NCBI RefSeq assembly: GCF_002865645.1
Contig: NW_020194558.1
Location: 1,578,014 to 1,642,013, forward strand
DNA: 64,000 nt
Source: Hyaloscypha bicolor E
Lineage: Eukaryota > Ascomycota > Leotiomycetes > Helotiales > Hyaloscyphaceae
Reading direction: 5' to 3'
Part shown: positions 22,752 to 33,735 of the stretch, in pieces
Numbering within the stretch: position 1 is the stretch's first letter
Layout of the letters: each line of letters opens with the position of its first letter
Notes under the pieces: generated by a model
Told to the model about the DNA's origin: nothing
Database searches by the model: none
Seen by the model: only the letters and a program-made list of their open reading frames with translations
Made by a program: the position numbers and the translations under genes

Positions 22752-24885
22752 CTAACAAGTGTGTAAGCACGGCCGTCTCCGCATGAATGGGAGCTTACAA
22801 TGTGGCCGTTCACGCTCTTGAATCACGTCCGGATCTTGAATTGGAACCCGTGTGGTTGCCAGTTCTCGGATCCTTTGCTCGACTAATTCTTGTCGAGCCG
22901 CCTCCATCACCTCGGCTGTTGCGTCGTCTTGTACCTGAAAACGAGATGGCATGGCGTTCGTCATGAAGACTGGCTGTGGTTGAAGTGGCACTGTATAAGA
23001 GATTGCAGCTGGCGGAGGCGTTTGGCTGAAGAGATTTCTCTTAACCCAATTTTGCATCCGTGATCTGGTACGCTCACTTTCTGCGTCCAGCTCCTCATCA
23101 TGTACCATAACCGTCGATCTTATTTCTCTGAGGTTCCGCTCCGCGCGAACCATGGCGTTGGTGACCTTGGTGGGGCAGTATCCGATGGGCAAGGCCGACT
23201 TCTTACATAGAGGGCAGAGCGAGCTGTTGCTGCCTAGAAAGAGATCGATGCATTCGGGATGGAATATATGCCCACAGGGAATCTCGCGGATTTCGGTTGT
23301 CCCAGGCTCAAAGTTATCAAGACAAATGGCGCAAGTTGGCTGGGTATATGGCAAGAATTTATGAACAATGAAAGAATCTGGGTTCGACGTGCTGTCATCA
23401 ACCATGATGATTTGTGCTGTTGGATTATTCAGAGGCATGTATGATCCGTCACCCGTATGACGGGTCCACACGGACGACCCTCCCTGGCAACCGGGCTGTC
23501 CGCTGATAGTTTCTGTGGGCTTCTTCTTTGGCTCTGGAGATGCTGGCGGGGATTGCTCCTCTGACGTATAGATGAACAACGGTAGTTGGTCAATGAACTG
23601 TTGAGGCACAGTAAGGCGTTTGATCCCTAGGGCTTCGAGGTTGACCTCTCCACTAGCCACACGTCGTTGCAACGATTTTCGCCGGGACCGTTGAATCAGA
23701 TGCATTGATGCCGAAATAGTTCCAAGCGTGAGAACAGCTATCACCAGAACGACCACCAAGAATACCCATAAGCTCGGAAGGGTCGAAGAATTAGACGTAA
23801 GAATCCTGGTGTATAATCGAACGTAGTCCCTCGGGTCTATCTCAGGCAGCTCTGATATTTCATGACCCCAAGGAACGCTCGTCATATTTCCGGAGTATAA
23901 ACTTAACTCGTGCACCAACCCTTTTCCTATCGCGCCAGGGACGGCATAGACCGGGTATTGGAACTTGGACTTCCAGGCGCCGTCATCATTAAGGACCCAT
24001 ACGTCAGAGTCTGCAGAAGGAGGTTGGGTAGTGTTATTGTCCGGAAGATAAAATATTAGAGCTCGGCACGGGTCCAGACGCGCAGCAGCTAAGTACTCTA
24101 GGGTGCATTGGGTGTTGATCCAAGGCACAATGCCTATCAGGGTGAAGTCCTGGAATATAGAGTTAGCAAGTTGATAGACTAGTATTTGTAGGTCGAAGCA
24201 GCGTTTCAGGAGTCAGTTTTCTTGAAAATAGTCATAGAACAGACAGTTCTCGAGACATTAAAACCCGGACGAGGCGCTTCGGGGCCTAGGAGAGTACATA
24301 CTGTTGGGGGAAGGTTGGCTTGCCGAGTAACATTGGCTGGAATATATTGCTTGGAAATGTTGTAGCATTCATCGTTTTTGAGGAGGTCCGGGACATAGAG
24401 AAAGCCGTCGATACGCCCATCTTGGTCAGAATTGTGTGTAGAGAGTGTTTGGAGGTTATCTTCGAGGTGTTGCGAGAAGGAGATGTTTGACTGCGGAGGC
24501 CTAATCAGAATCGGGATCTGATGCAAGGCGGGGAGACACCTACGCTCAATCGTGCAACCCTGGCATTGTGCTGCGTCGCGGCGGTGGCGGCGTCACTCCA
24601 TTCTTCGTTCTGGACGAGTAAACTGTGCAACAATCAGTATCCACTTGATGGACTGTCGTGGCCACGCGTGCGAGATTCTCGAGTCGCGGATTCGATCGAT
24701 GGTGGGACGTGACCGCGACGACGGTACGGTTGGGTGGGAAGAGGAGGGACAGAACATACACGAAAGTATTTATGTCAGTCACCGCTGCACGGAGGGCCAA
24801 GTCAGCATATGTATATCCTCGGCAGGAGCGCTACGATGAGGGCCAAGAAGGCAGACAGCTGGGCGCCAAGAACGATGACACTCAT
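22752..24885 (-). CDS. transmembrane RING-H2 E3 ubiquitin ligase
   Basis: The body is firm: exon 22752-24149, and an exon ending at 24302. Visible are a lumenal or vacuolar region, a transmembrane helix (LWVFLVVVLVIAVLTLG), and a RING-H2 finger: CAICLDNF, CGHIFHPECIDLFL and CPLC. This is the layout of PA-TM-RING type ligases (Tul1 or Goliath/RNF13-like), which ubiquitinate membrane proteins in the endomembrane system. The 5' end is tentative. Exon 24302-24559 plus a first exon 24835-24885 (encoding a signal-like MSVIVLGAQLSAFLALI) closes perfectly in frame to 568 residues, but needs a 275-nt intron. A later start within 24302-24559 is the alternative. It is divergent from Ada3. Confidence 0.8.
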
Positions 24886-25205
24886 CTCAATTGGCAGGCA
24901 ATGGAATGGGGTGAGACCTACACATTCTAAGGAGCGACCGGCGGTGCGCCGAACGGTCGTGCACCTGGCAACAGCCGCCTCGCGCAGACCGAGTCGTGGA
25001 TTAACATATGTACAGACAGGGTGGGAAGGGGAGGAGAGTTGTGATCTCTCGAACAGCGCTGGTCTGTGAGGGCTGAAGATGGGTGGAAGAGAAGCCTTTG
25101 CCAAGAGATTGGCGGTTGGGGGACGGCTTCTGCTGGGACCGCGAGATCTTGGCAAAAGCTTGTGCCCAGGGCTGACTCACGTTCAGTACTACTTGTACTC
25201 TTCCG

Positions 25206-25405
25206 CCCTTGAATAATTACGGTACAGTACGAGTGGGTCCTTTGGTAACGCCACACTGAAACTTCGTTAATATCCCCGAATTAGGAAATATCAGGGTGCT
25301 TTTGAGAGCTACGATTCGCTATCCCCTTGATTGCGTGCCTTTAGTTGGGTGTAAATCGTGGCATGAGTGTGGCGAATATTGGACCCACCCGTAATTATTC
25401 AAGGG
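25206..25405. mobile_element. MITE copy 1 (200 bp)
   Basis: The element begins CCCTTGAATAATTAC (25206-25220) and ends GTAATTATTCAAGGG (25391-25405), a perfect 15-bp terminal inverted repeat. A second nested inverted block follows: GTGGGTCC near 25333-25340 and GGACCCAC near 25381-25388, with GCCACAC against GTGTGGC further in. It has no coding capacity. This is the structure of a miniature inverted-repeat transposable element. No clear target-site duplication is visible: left flank ends TTCCG, right flank begins AGAAT. Its interior is about 80 percent similar by eye to the copy at 25469. Confidence 0.8.
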
Positions 25406-25468
25406 AGAATAGTAGTAATTTACTACGGTACTCTGTGGTATCCAACCCGAATACTTACTCCGTACAAG

Positions 25469-25612
25469 TACAGTGGGTCCTTTAGTAACGCCACCATGAA
25501 ACCTCGTTTATAACCCCCAACTAGGAAATATCAGGTGCTTTCCAGAATCGCTATTGGCTACCACCCTTGAGATGGCCAGTGCTTGGGTGGTGTTATTCTT
25601 GGACCCACTGTA
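25469..25612. mobile_element. MITE copy 2 (shorter relative)
   Basis: TACAGTGGGTCC (25469-25480) and GGACCCACTGTA (25601-25612) form a perfect 12-bp inverted repeat. The interior aligns with copy 1 in the same orientation: GGTCCTTTRGTAACGCCAC, then TAGGAAATATCAGG, then CGCTAT and CCCTTGA. The outer CCCTTGAATAATTAC arms of copy 1 are missing or degraded. Two related copies 60 bp apart suggest nested insertion, or local duplication followed by divergence. Confidence 0.72.
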
Positions 25613-25765
25613 ATTTTTAAAGGGGGGAGAGGAGCAGGGGTGTGAGGCGTGTCTCGAACAAAGTGGACTGTGCTGGGATTTGGGCCGAGGGAGCTTAGTG
25701 GAAGAGTGAAAATACCTTACAGTACTGTACGAAAGGGAAAACCAAGAATACCCCGTCCAATTTGC

Positions 25766-25797
25766 GGGGAAGGGAAGGGAAGGGAAGGGGAGGGAGG
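25766..25797 (+). repeat. G-rich polypurine tract, possible G-quadruplex
   Basis: Five to six runs of three or four G separated by AA or A (repeat unit GGGAA) in the divergent promoter between the RING gene and Ada3. The pattern meets the simple G3+N1-7 quadruplex rule. It may instead simply be a purine-rich promoter tract. Confidence 0.55.
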
Positions 25798-26436
25798 CCA
25801 GGCAGATTTCGGACGGTGGCGCTGGCCTGAATACTTACAGGATTTTGAAATAGCAAAGTCACGAACTTTGAATTGGATCTGATAAGACATGGCCGTGACT
25901 CGCGGGTTGAGAGTGAATTCTGAAACGCTTTGGGGGGGAGGGCCGATGCCGACTTGCGAGATACGCACTAGCGGCATGTTCGTTCCACATTTTGAATGGA
26001 GCTTTTCTATCTGCTAAGGCTGAACATAATTACTGTCCCAAATTACTCCACCAGCCCAGTCATTTCTCCTTGCTGTGAGCTGAGCAGAGCTGCAGCAAGA
26101 AGGGCCAGGCGAGGAACAGCTCGCGGCGTTCGCCGCCGCTGAAGCAGCTACAACAGTGAGAAGAAAGGAATAGGTAGACGAAGAAAAGCATAGGTGTATA
26201 CCGATTGGGCAAGGACCGAAAAGCGCAAGTCATATCTACTGTAATATTCTGCACGCACCAGCAGCGACACCAGTGGCAGCCACCACTAACTCCGGAATCA
26301 GAGACAGGATCACAAGAAAGTCCGGCACCCCAGGGGCTGTTGAATCTTAGTCAGCGACAGAACCAAAGAAACATCACTCATTGCAATTCAACACTCACAA
26401 TCCCCACGAACACACCCTGTTCACCAACAACGCGCG

Positions 26437-28518
26437 ATGCCTCCTCTTCCGAGTCAGAAGAGCCAGAAAGGCACAGGCAAGAAGGGCCGCGATGTGCGCC
26501 AATCTCGTAGTCGCAACACGACCCCGAGTTTGGTCAGCGCAGGTGCTCAAGGCGAAGCTGGCTACACCGCGTACCTCGAGCTACCTATTACGCAGTTTCG
26601 AACAGCAGATGACATTACCGAGCATTACGGAAGTGCGATACCCAGTTCCAAGGATTTGGAGGCCCTTCTGGATCGACTGAAGCGGCTGGTCGAGGTGGTT
26701 GAGGGTCGTGGTGCGGTATGCGACAAGGGCATGCGGATGTTAGCGCAGATTCGAAAAGAAAGAAATGAGGAAATTGAAACCGAGAGGAGAGACGAGGAGC
26801 GGAAAGTGAGGGACGCAGCAGAGGAGGAAGAACGTGGCAGAAACAAGGCAAATAAAGTGAAGAAGAGAAAAGAGCTGAGTTCGACGAGAGAAGAGAGACC
26901 TTTGACCCATGGAGCACATGGCCTGGCACCGCAAGACGGAAGCAACATAGGTAAAAAGAAAATTGATCCTACCCATCATGCTTCCGCGCACCACTCGGTC
27001 CCCAAAGCTGACGGTATACACTCAGAGCCCTCATCCCCTGCGCGAGATAAATCAGCACGGAAGACGTCCCCTTCACGAGACAACGATTCTGCTAGCTCAT
27101 CGCTATCACCAGTCGCAGTCGCAACACCCGCTGCTACAGGCATGGACATCGATGAGAAGGATGCGGCAGAGGATTCTGATTCCAGCATGGATGAGCGCCA
27201 ACCCCCTCCGGCACCCGCAGTTCCACATCTCCAGATATTCGGGGACGACCCTTCCACTTTTCCAGATCCGACGGTCTACGAGGTTCCCGATACCGAGACC
27301 ACGAAAGACTTACCTCGATCGAGGAAGAAGGAGATTTATTCAGTTTCTTATTTCCCAAAGGAGGATCTAGAGGACCTGATTCCCGGCACGCCTCCTGACA
27401 AAGATTTCAGCAATGCCAAGCCCACCAATCAAGTACAAGCCAACACCTTTGCAACCTACCTCGAGCCCTACTTCCGCGCTTTCTCCGAGGAAGATCTTGC
27501 ATTCCTTCGGGAGAGAGGTGACCGAGTTACCCCATTCGTTATCCCCCGCCGTGGCAAGAAGCATTATACGGAGATTTGGGCTGAGGAGGATGGCGCCTTG
27601 TCGGTCGACACCCCGCAGCAAGCTCGTGACAGACTCCCTGCGAATCAAGCCCGTGGTGATGTTGAGTTGATGGACGATCGCATCGCGGAAACAGACCAGG
27701 TCTCAGCTGGCCCAATTCTCTCCAGGCTTTTGGCAACGATGAGACCAGAACATAGGGCTCCGCCTGCAGAGGAGAGGCCAACTACGAATGGTCTCACCAA
27801 CGGTGAAGCCAACGTAAACGGTGAGGCTAATGTTGATCTCGGTGACCCATCCCAACCTCTCAGTGATGCTCCCGCTCCCATCCCACCTGCGACTTTCATG
27901 CCAGAATCAAATTCCGAATCGTGGAAGAAGGCCACACACCCAAAGCTTGACCATGCTCAAGTCGATGAGCGAATCAAGCAAGAACTTCGCCACATCGGAT
28001 TCCTGCCTCCTGATACTGAACCTGACTATGACGCCCACTACGACGACGAAATTGCTGCTCGCTTGCGCTACCTTCAGGGCAAGCTCAAGGAGACCTCTAT
28101 CAAGAATGGTGCTCGCAAAGCTAGACTCCAAGAACTCGTCAACGAGCGAATGGCCCACCAAGAGTACAGTACGATTTTGGAGGATCTCGATGGCCAGGTC
28201 CAAACTGCATACCTCAAGCGTACACGTACCCTAGGTAAGAGCAAGAAGACCAAGAGGCCTGGTGGGGCCGGTGGAGGAAGCCATTTCGTTGGTGGAGTGA
28301 ACACTGGAATGGCGAGACCCGGTATTGGTGATTTAACGAAGACAGTGATGGAGAGAAGAAGAAAATGGATTGATACTATTGGTGGTGTTCTAGATAAGGA
28401 TGCAAACCAAGTTCGCCGGAACAAGGATCCAGGAAGCTCTATTTTCAAGCCGGAGTGTATGTCAGATTTCATCAGAAAGGAAAAGGAGAGCTGGGACGAC
28501 GATGCCGAGGAGGACTAG
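26437..28518 (+). CDS. NGG1: SAGA/ADA histone acetyltransferase subunit Ada3 (Ngg1)
   Basis: A single exon of 693 residues. Ada3 links Gcn5 and Ada2 in the HAT module of SAGA and ADA. The conserved C-terminal domain is clear at about residues 510-690: QELRHIGFLPPDTEPDYD, EIAARLRYLQGKLKE, NGARKARLQEL, then RPGIGDLTKTVMERRRKW. The N-terminal half is low-complexity, with an acidic/basic coiled coil (about 120-155) and Ser/Pro-rich stretches. A fairly conserved middle block contains KKEIYSVSYFPKEDLEDLIPGTPP. It ends in an acidic WDDDAEED. Its partner Gcn5 is encoded 16 kb away in the same window. The start MPPLPSQKSQKGTGKK is the first in-frame Met. Confidence 0.92.
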   Translation: MPPLPSQKSQKGTGKKGRDVRQSRSRNTTPSLVSAGAQGEAGYTAYLELPITQFRTADDITEHYGSAIPSSKDLEALLDRLKRLVEVVEGRGAVCDKGMRMLAQIRKERNEEIETERRDEERKVRDAAEEEERGRNKANKVKKRKELSSTREERPLTHGAHGLAPQDGSNIGKKKIDPTHHASAHHSVPKADGIHSEPSSPARDKSARKTSPSRDNDSASSSLSPVAVATPAATGMDIDEKDAAEDSDSSMDERQPPPAPAVPHLQIFGDDPSTFPDPTVYEVPDTETTKDLPRSRKKEIYSVSYFPKEDLEDLIPGTPPDKDFSNAKPTNQVQANTFATYLEPYFRAFSEEDLAFLRERGDRVTPFVIPRRGKKHYTEIWAEEDGALSVDTPQQARDRLPANQARGDVELMDDRIAETDQVSAGPILSRLLATMRPEHRAPPAEERPTTNGLTNGEANVNGEANVDLGDPSQPLSDAPAPIPPATFMPESNSESWKKATHPKLDHAQVDERIKQELRHIGFLPPDTEPDYDAHYDDEIAARLRYLQGKLKETSIKNGARKARLQELVNERMAHQEYSTILEDLDGQVQTAYLKRTRTLGKSKKTKRPGGAGGGSHFVGGVNTGMARPGIGDLTKTVMERRRKWIDTIGGVLDKDANQVRRNKDPGSSIFKPECMSDFIRKEKESWDDDAEED

Positions 28519-29754
28519 ATGTCTCAATGGCTTGATCATCTGGCATTGTTAGCTGGCAGAGACGGGGGACAACTGGAGGGGCGATCATGAAACCTCCAAG
28601 CTTCTTGGATGCAAACTCGTTATTGCGAGGAGCGAGTTGCGCTACGCACGAAAGTCAACTTCACACATATTACGAGCCATGTCCATCGAACCGGTCTTTG
28701 ATGATTGGACCGATGGTGCCATTACGGGTTCGCGGGTTCGCACCTGTTTCATACTTTACTGATCTTGAGTAGTCGGCATGTTGGTCTTAGGTGATTTGCA
28801 TAGTACTGAACAGGGGCGAACGAATGTGATTACTCCCCTTCCCAACTTGTGCAGAGTACCATTTCCTTGATATGATCCTGAGCGGTAGCAAAGACAGATC
28901 AATGGGGCAGGGGGGACGATTGGTGAAGAGATCTCTTCGGGGATTGAACCACGGGCAACGCACCGGTTTGCATGACCTAGCCATGCCTCCTCATGCACGT
29001 TATGGCCCTTTCAAGGTCATCTATACATACCAGTGTAATCTAGATGATAGTAGGCCACGCTGTAATTGAAGCATGAAATTGACTTTTTGTCCTTCTATTG
29101 CCCGAGTCATCCAATCTCCTTGTTGAAATAGAAGGCTGCAGAAGTTCCTACTTTTGCAGTTCCGCTCCTGATTCCTTTGTAGTTCCGTGATTTAAGGGTT
29201 TGAGCTCAAGAAATTGCCCCTGTTTTTGCCCTATGAAGATACTTCATTCATCCGATGCAAACAGATGGCTTCAGCCAGTGTGCAATCCCATCCTAAATTT
29301 AAGAAGCTGAGCGGAGACATTTGAGGTGAGGCGAGGCTTTGCTTCAGTTCGTGCTCTTTGTGCTGCTCTCGCTTCGCTGTCCGCACCTTCCAAACTAAAC
29401 AACGAACTCCTCAACTTGAACTAGGAGCAACCTTGATCTTTCGTCCCACGTCGAAAGGCCGATATTGCGCTCTCACGAGATTGCCTATTCCCCGTGTAAG
29501 TACTGCATACGCAGGTTCAGCCATTGATTTACGCCGAGGTTTCCTCTGTTTGCTTCAACAGCTCTGGGATATATCTTCCCACATCGTCCGCACACGTCCA
29601 GAAACACCCCCCTTTTTGCTGGTTTGATTCTTCTTCCAGCGTCCACAGGGCAATAGTTTTCTCCCACGAGTGCCAAGGATAATCATGCTAACGATGTCGC
29701 AGTCGCGAGGGCACGGAAGATCACAGCGCCGCCACCTTCCGAGCAGCGCTCTCT
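28519..29754. other. intergenic, no gene seen
   Basis: 1.2 kb between Ada3 and the next gene. Open frames are short and overlap on both strands. A GGTTCAATCCC box on the minus strand near 28938-28948 resembles a tRNA B box, but no T-stem or acceptor stem forms around it, so no tRNA is called. Confidence 0.5.
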
Positions 29755-32700
29755 ATGGACGCCAGCGAATACAAATCCCAGCAGCAAGCCATCTCCCGCA
29801 AGGCAGAAGAGAAGGGGATTGCACTCGACGTTTTGAATGCCGTGTTCGATCAGAAGATCGACGCCATTGTTAAAGATTACCCCGGGACGCGTCCGAGTTG
29901 GAGACTTGGACGCGCTGAATACTTGTAAGAACCTCCCCCCACCCAGAACTCAATCTTAGAGATCTCTTCTGACGGGTGGTTACAGAGTGTGGGCGCATTT
30001 TTGTAAGTGGTAATGGGCGGACATTATCCAGCAACTTACAAAGACATTGCCAGTTCCCAATGAGCCGTTCCCTGGCAGTTTAATCCCATTGGACAGTGAA
30101 TTAACCAAGATGGGCCCGAGCATTGAGAAAAACACTGATAGTTATCGACCGAAAGAAAAGAGGGATATGACCATGGATTGGGTCCACGACAAGTATCGAG
30201 CCGATTCCCCCGACCACAAGGGGGAAATTGTTGAGAGCAGGCGCGGTGACCACTACGATGGACCGGGAAAGAGGCGAGTGCGCTCAACCGATTCTTACAA
30301 GCCGGGTATTGGTGATTTCAGCAACCACAGAGGCGACAGCCGGGATTCGTACAGGCCATTGTCCAGGGATAGTCATGAACACCCTAATGACGGCCGTCAT
30401 GGCGTCCATAAATCCAATGCCTACTATCAGTCGGTCCTTGGCCATATGGTTGACAAAGCGTTTGCTGCAGGCATAACTGCAGAATCCTTCTGCGGTGCTT
30501 ATTATCGGTGCGGTGGGAAGGTTAAGAAGGACAAGCCAGCCGCCAGCGCCTACTGGCTCTTGTGGAGACAGGAATGCATGATCTGGAAGCAATTCTGTAT
30601 GTGATTTGAATCAGCTTGCAAGTCGAATACTGATTGTTCTGAACAGTTCCAAGCCAAGGGTTTATTGGAGCCGAACCTAAGCTTAAACCCACAACACGGG
30701 ACACAGAACCAACCAACTTTTCCTTGTTGGATGGTTCGAAGCTCTGGAGTGTATTTAGGGCATCACCGACCTATGGGAGATTGACAAAGGAGACCCATCT
30801 TGGCTCGTCTATTCCGGCTGACGCATCCTCTCTTCCCAAGAAGCCTCAGCCTATCACGACGGCGTCTTCTTCTTCTACTCACGAGTATAAAAACAATCCG
30901 CAGCACCCTTCTCAACCGGCCAGTTCAAGCAATTCTACCCACAATGACCAGAACAATATCCAGATATTGGAACTACTCAAGACTAAAGCTATAGCTCGCA
31001 AAGTTTCAGCCGGGAATCTTCAAGCCATTTATCAAGAGAAGCAAAGATTAGCGAAAGACCACTACTCTTCAGACCAAAATGAAGAATGGCAGAATTGGTT
31101 CGTAGAAGCTACTGTATGGGGTCGTCTCTGTAAGTCAACTTACAACTCATTTTGAATGTACTAACTTCGAACAGTCAAAGATGTTCCGTTCCCAGGTCGA
31201 GAGCCTAGATTTTATCATCGCTCTGGAGACAGTGGACAAATCGCAAATCCTGCACTTGACAAGCATTTTGTGTTTTTGTATGCACCCCAAGAAAAGGTGA
31301 TGGAACAGATGGCAATCAAGCGAGGCATTAGGAGGGAATTTTTTCAGTACCTCAACAGGACCAGACATGATGCCATAGCCGTCCATCCACTGTGTACCTG
31401 TTATGCTCGGAACTTTCTCGCTGACCGCCTCACTTGGCGCAAATTCTGTAAGTTGTTTTCTTCCATTGCATACTTTAATAACTGAGATCCAGTAGTCAAG
31501 GAACAATTTCCAGTCGCCTGGCCTTCCCAGGATCACAGCAAAGAGTGCCCTGCCAATGCCCAAACTGGCCCCTCCCCCCCCCAAACACAGGCCATCACGG
31601 CGCCTCCAACGTCGCCGACTGTAAGAGTTAGAGAACGCGAAGCTATGGCTCAAGGACTACAGCGCCACGTTGCTACTATCGAGCTGCCTCCGAAGTCAAC
31701 AATTGTCGAATCTCAAGAGCCGGTAGCTGTAGTTCTGCCAACCCAAAGCTCCACCGCTATTGTCAAAGCATCGGCGGAGTCCCAATGTGCCTCTTACTCG
31801 CCGGGCTTTGCTTCAACTCAAGCCCCGGCGCCAACTTCGAACCCGCAAGGTCAGAGAATCAATATCACAGTCCCGCCGGGAAAGCCGTCGCAGCCGCTCC
31901 AGGGTAAAAGCTCAACTTTGGCTGGCGTACGAGTGGGAGAGAGCCAGGCTGAATCCGCCCCAAGGGAGGTAGCTGCGTCTCCAGCTCGAGAATTTCGGGA
32001 GATACCTCCCCCAATGAGCGTCCTGACCGCTTTAGCCCAAGCGAGGAATAACACGCAAATCCCGGATGGTGCTCTGGTGATGCAAGATATGGATGTGACG
32101 ATTTGTAACAGTGAATCTGTAGCGCAGATGTTCCGATGTTTGCAGGCCGAGAATGCTGCTTCTATTTTATCCATCAGTGATGGCTTGAAGTGCCACTTCC
32201 GCTATAGGCGACAATGGAATGGTGACCTCATACTCTGGATTGAGCCATATATGCTTGGAGATACTGCTGCTTTCTCTGGAGGGCATTTCTTCCTCAAAGG
32301 CTGGGTACAACGCAATCTAGGATTCGGTGTTGTGCAACCTTCTTTCTACCGGAATGAGATCTACAGCCACCTCAACTTTAAGCAAGCGGCGACGGCTTCA
32401 ACCCGAGTGCACGATGGAATGTCTCCCATCAATTCTGACACTGGAAACGGCATATCGTCAGCCAGGAATATCGACGGTGCTACGGATAACACAGAGCAGA
32501 ATGTTAACGGTGTCCTGATTGTTCGAGGTGCTTTCCTCGAAATTGTGCCTTGCTCTCGTGCGGCTCTCAAGAATCTGGCCTATTCATTTGTCATCGATAG
32601 CTCCAAGGAAAAGGTAGAGCAGGGATTACGATGTTCATTCTCTTTGAACGAATCCAAAGGATCCAACAAGACCGGCGGAACGGAGCTCGACCTTGCAGTG

Positions 32701-33735
32701 AGGCGACCTGTGAGCACAGAAGATAAGGATTTTGAAAAGGCAACACGGTTTCTACGAGCTTGGGCGTTACGTGCGATGCAAAATACGCCATGCAAGCCTT
32801 CCACGTTTCTAGTCTGTCCCGAGGGCTTGTTTATCCTAGGGAAATCACCACCTGTCATACCAGCAAATGACGTCTCGGAAAAGCGTTCGGGCGACCGAGA
32901 AAACACTCGGTCGTCCTTCAATGCCTCCGATCTAGATCTTTTGCTTAGTGAAGAGACTGCCAAGGTTTGTCCCAGCTTGTTTGTCAAGTCGAACTTAAGT
33001 ACTGACTGGGTTTAGGCAGAAGGATCTTCACGTCTTGTCCTGGACGAAGTCACTGGCGAAGTAGCCAGCCTACGAGAACTGCTGAAGAAGACTCTTCACA
33101 GAGCCTCTGCTAAGATATTAGAGTCCTCGACCATAGTCGATGGCGAGGACGACGATGAAGAAGAAGAGGAGGAGGTAAAAGTGTTTGGTACAGATGGACA
33201 AATGAAGGATATGGGAGGAGGAAAGTTTGTTGTGGTCAAAACTCAGAAATGTTTCGAAGTTGCTGGTGTTGTCAGTGGAAAGCGTAAGATGGAGGAGGAT
33301 GCAACCTTCGGCGAGTGCGCTGAGAAGAGGGTCTGCACCTCTAGCGACACGGTTCCTGAGTACCAGGATTCTAGCGAAGGTATGTTCGTTACTCGATCCT
33401 TCACTTACATCCTCTAACAAGGTCCTATAGGCGTAGTTGTAGCAGTGGAAGGTGTTACCGGAGGAACAAAGCAAAATGGCGTTGATGAGCCTGCCACAAT
33501 CCCGATGAAGAATCACTCGAGGGCCGTAGAGACCTTTGAGCTTGCTAATGGGAAGTGCAAGGCTGAGGAGGTTTCGCTGGAGGACCATGCAGAGCAGAAC
33601 GGCGTTCATGAGTCTGCTCCGACTCCTTTGGAGAATGGCTCTGGGGGTGTTGAGACCTCTGAGCATGCCAACAGGAAGCGCAAGGCAGAGGAAGTTGAGC
33701 CGGAAGACCGCGACGAGAAGAGAGTCTGTGTCTAA
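29755..33735 (+). CDS. large unrecognised protein with four tandem ~50-aa modules encoded by repeated exons
   Basis: Eight exons (29755-29924, 29986-30002, 30054-30596, 30647-31129, 31175-31447, 31496-32964, 33016-33379, 33431-33735) close in frame to 1207 residues. I recognise no family. Four helical modules of about 50 residues end in a conserved tryptophan pattern: YLVWAHF, CMIWKQF, ATVWGRL and LTWRKF. Each is cut by a phase-1 intron at the same point and followed by F-P/K-x-x-P-F-P-G or a variant. The centre (exon 6) has Pro-rich linkers and a globular stretch (CHFRYRRQWNGDLILWIEP). Exon 7 contains an acidic run (DGEDDDEEEEEE). Exon 8 holds two tandem 41-residue repeats with KAEEV and RKRK, a probable nuclear localisation signal. 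No signal peptide or membrane helix. Nuclear location is inferred. Confidence 0.72.
33475..33720 (+). repeat. two tandem ~123-bp coding repeats in the last exon
   Basis: Two adjacent copies (about 33475-33597 and 33598-33720) each encode NGV-x-E-x-A-x-x-P followed by VET-x-E-x-AN and KAEEV-x-x-ED. Similarity extends over the full 41 residues and is visible in the DNA, so this is a recent in-frame duplication. A third, weaker relative (KRKMEED...EKRVC) lies in exon 7. Confidence 0.75.

Larger units (their letters stand above)
24886..26436. other. divergent intergenic region containing MITEs and a G-rich tract
   Basis: 1.55 kb between the RING gene and Ada3. It contains two related inverted-repeat elements (25206-25405 and about 25469-25612) and a purine tract (25766-25797), annotated separately. 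No gene could be supported. Confidence 0.6.

Noticed and set aside
28920..29000. Possible tRNA or SINE head on the minus strand (GGTTCAATCCC box)
   Set aside because: Only the B-box-like loop fits. The T-stem has two of five pairs, the box spacing is too short and no acceptor stem forms.
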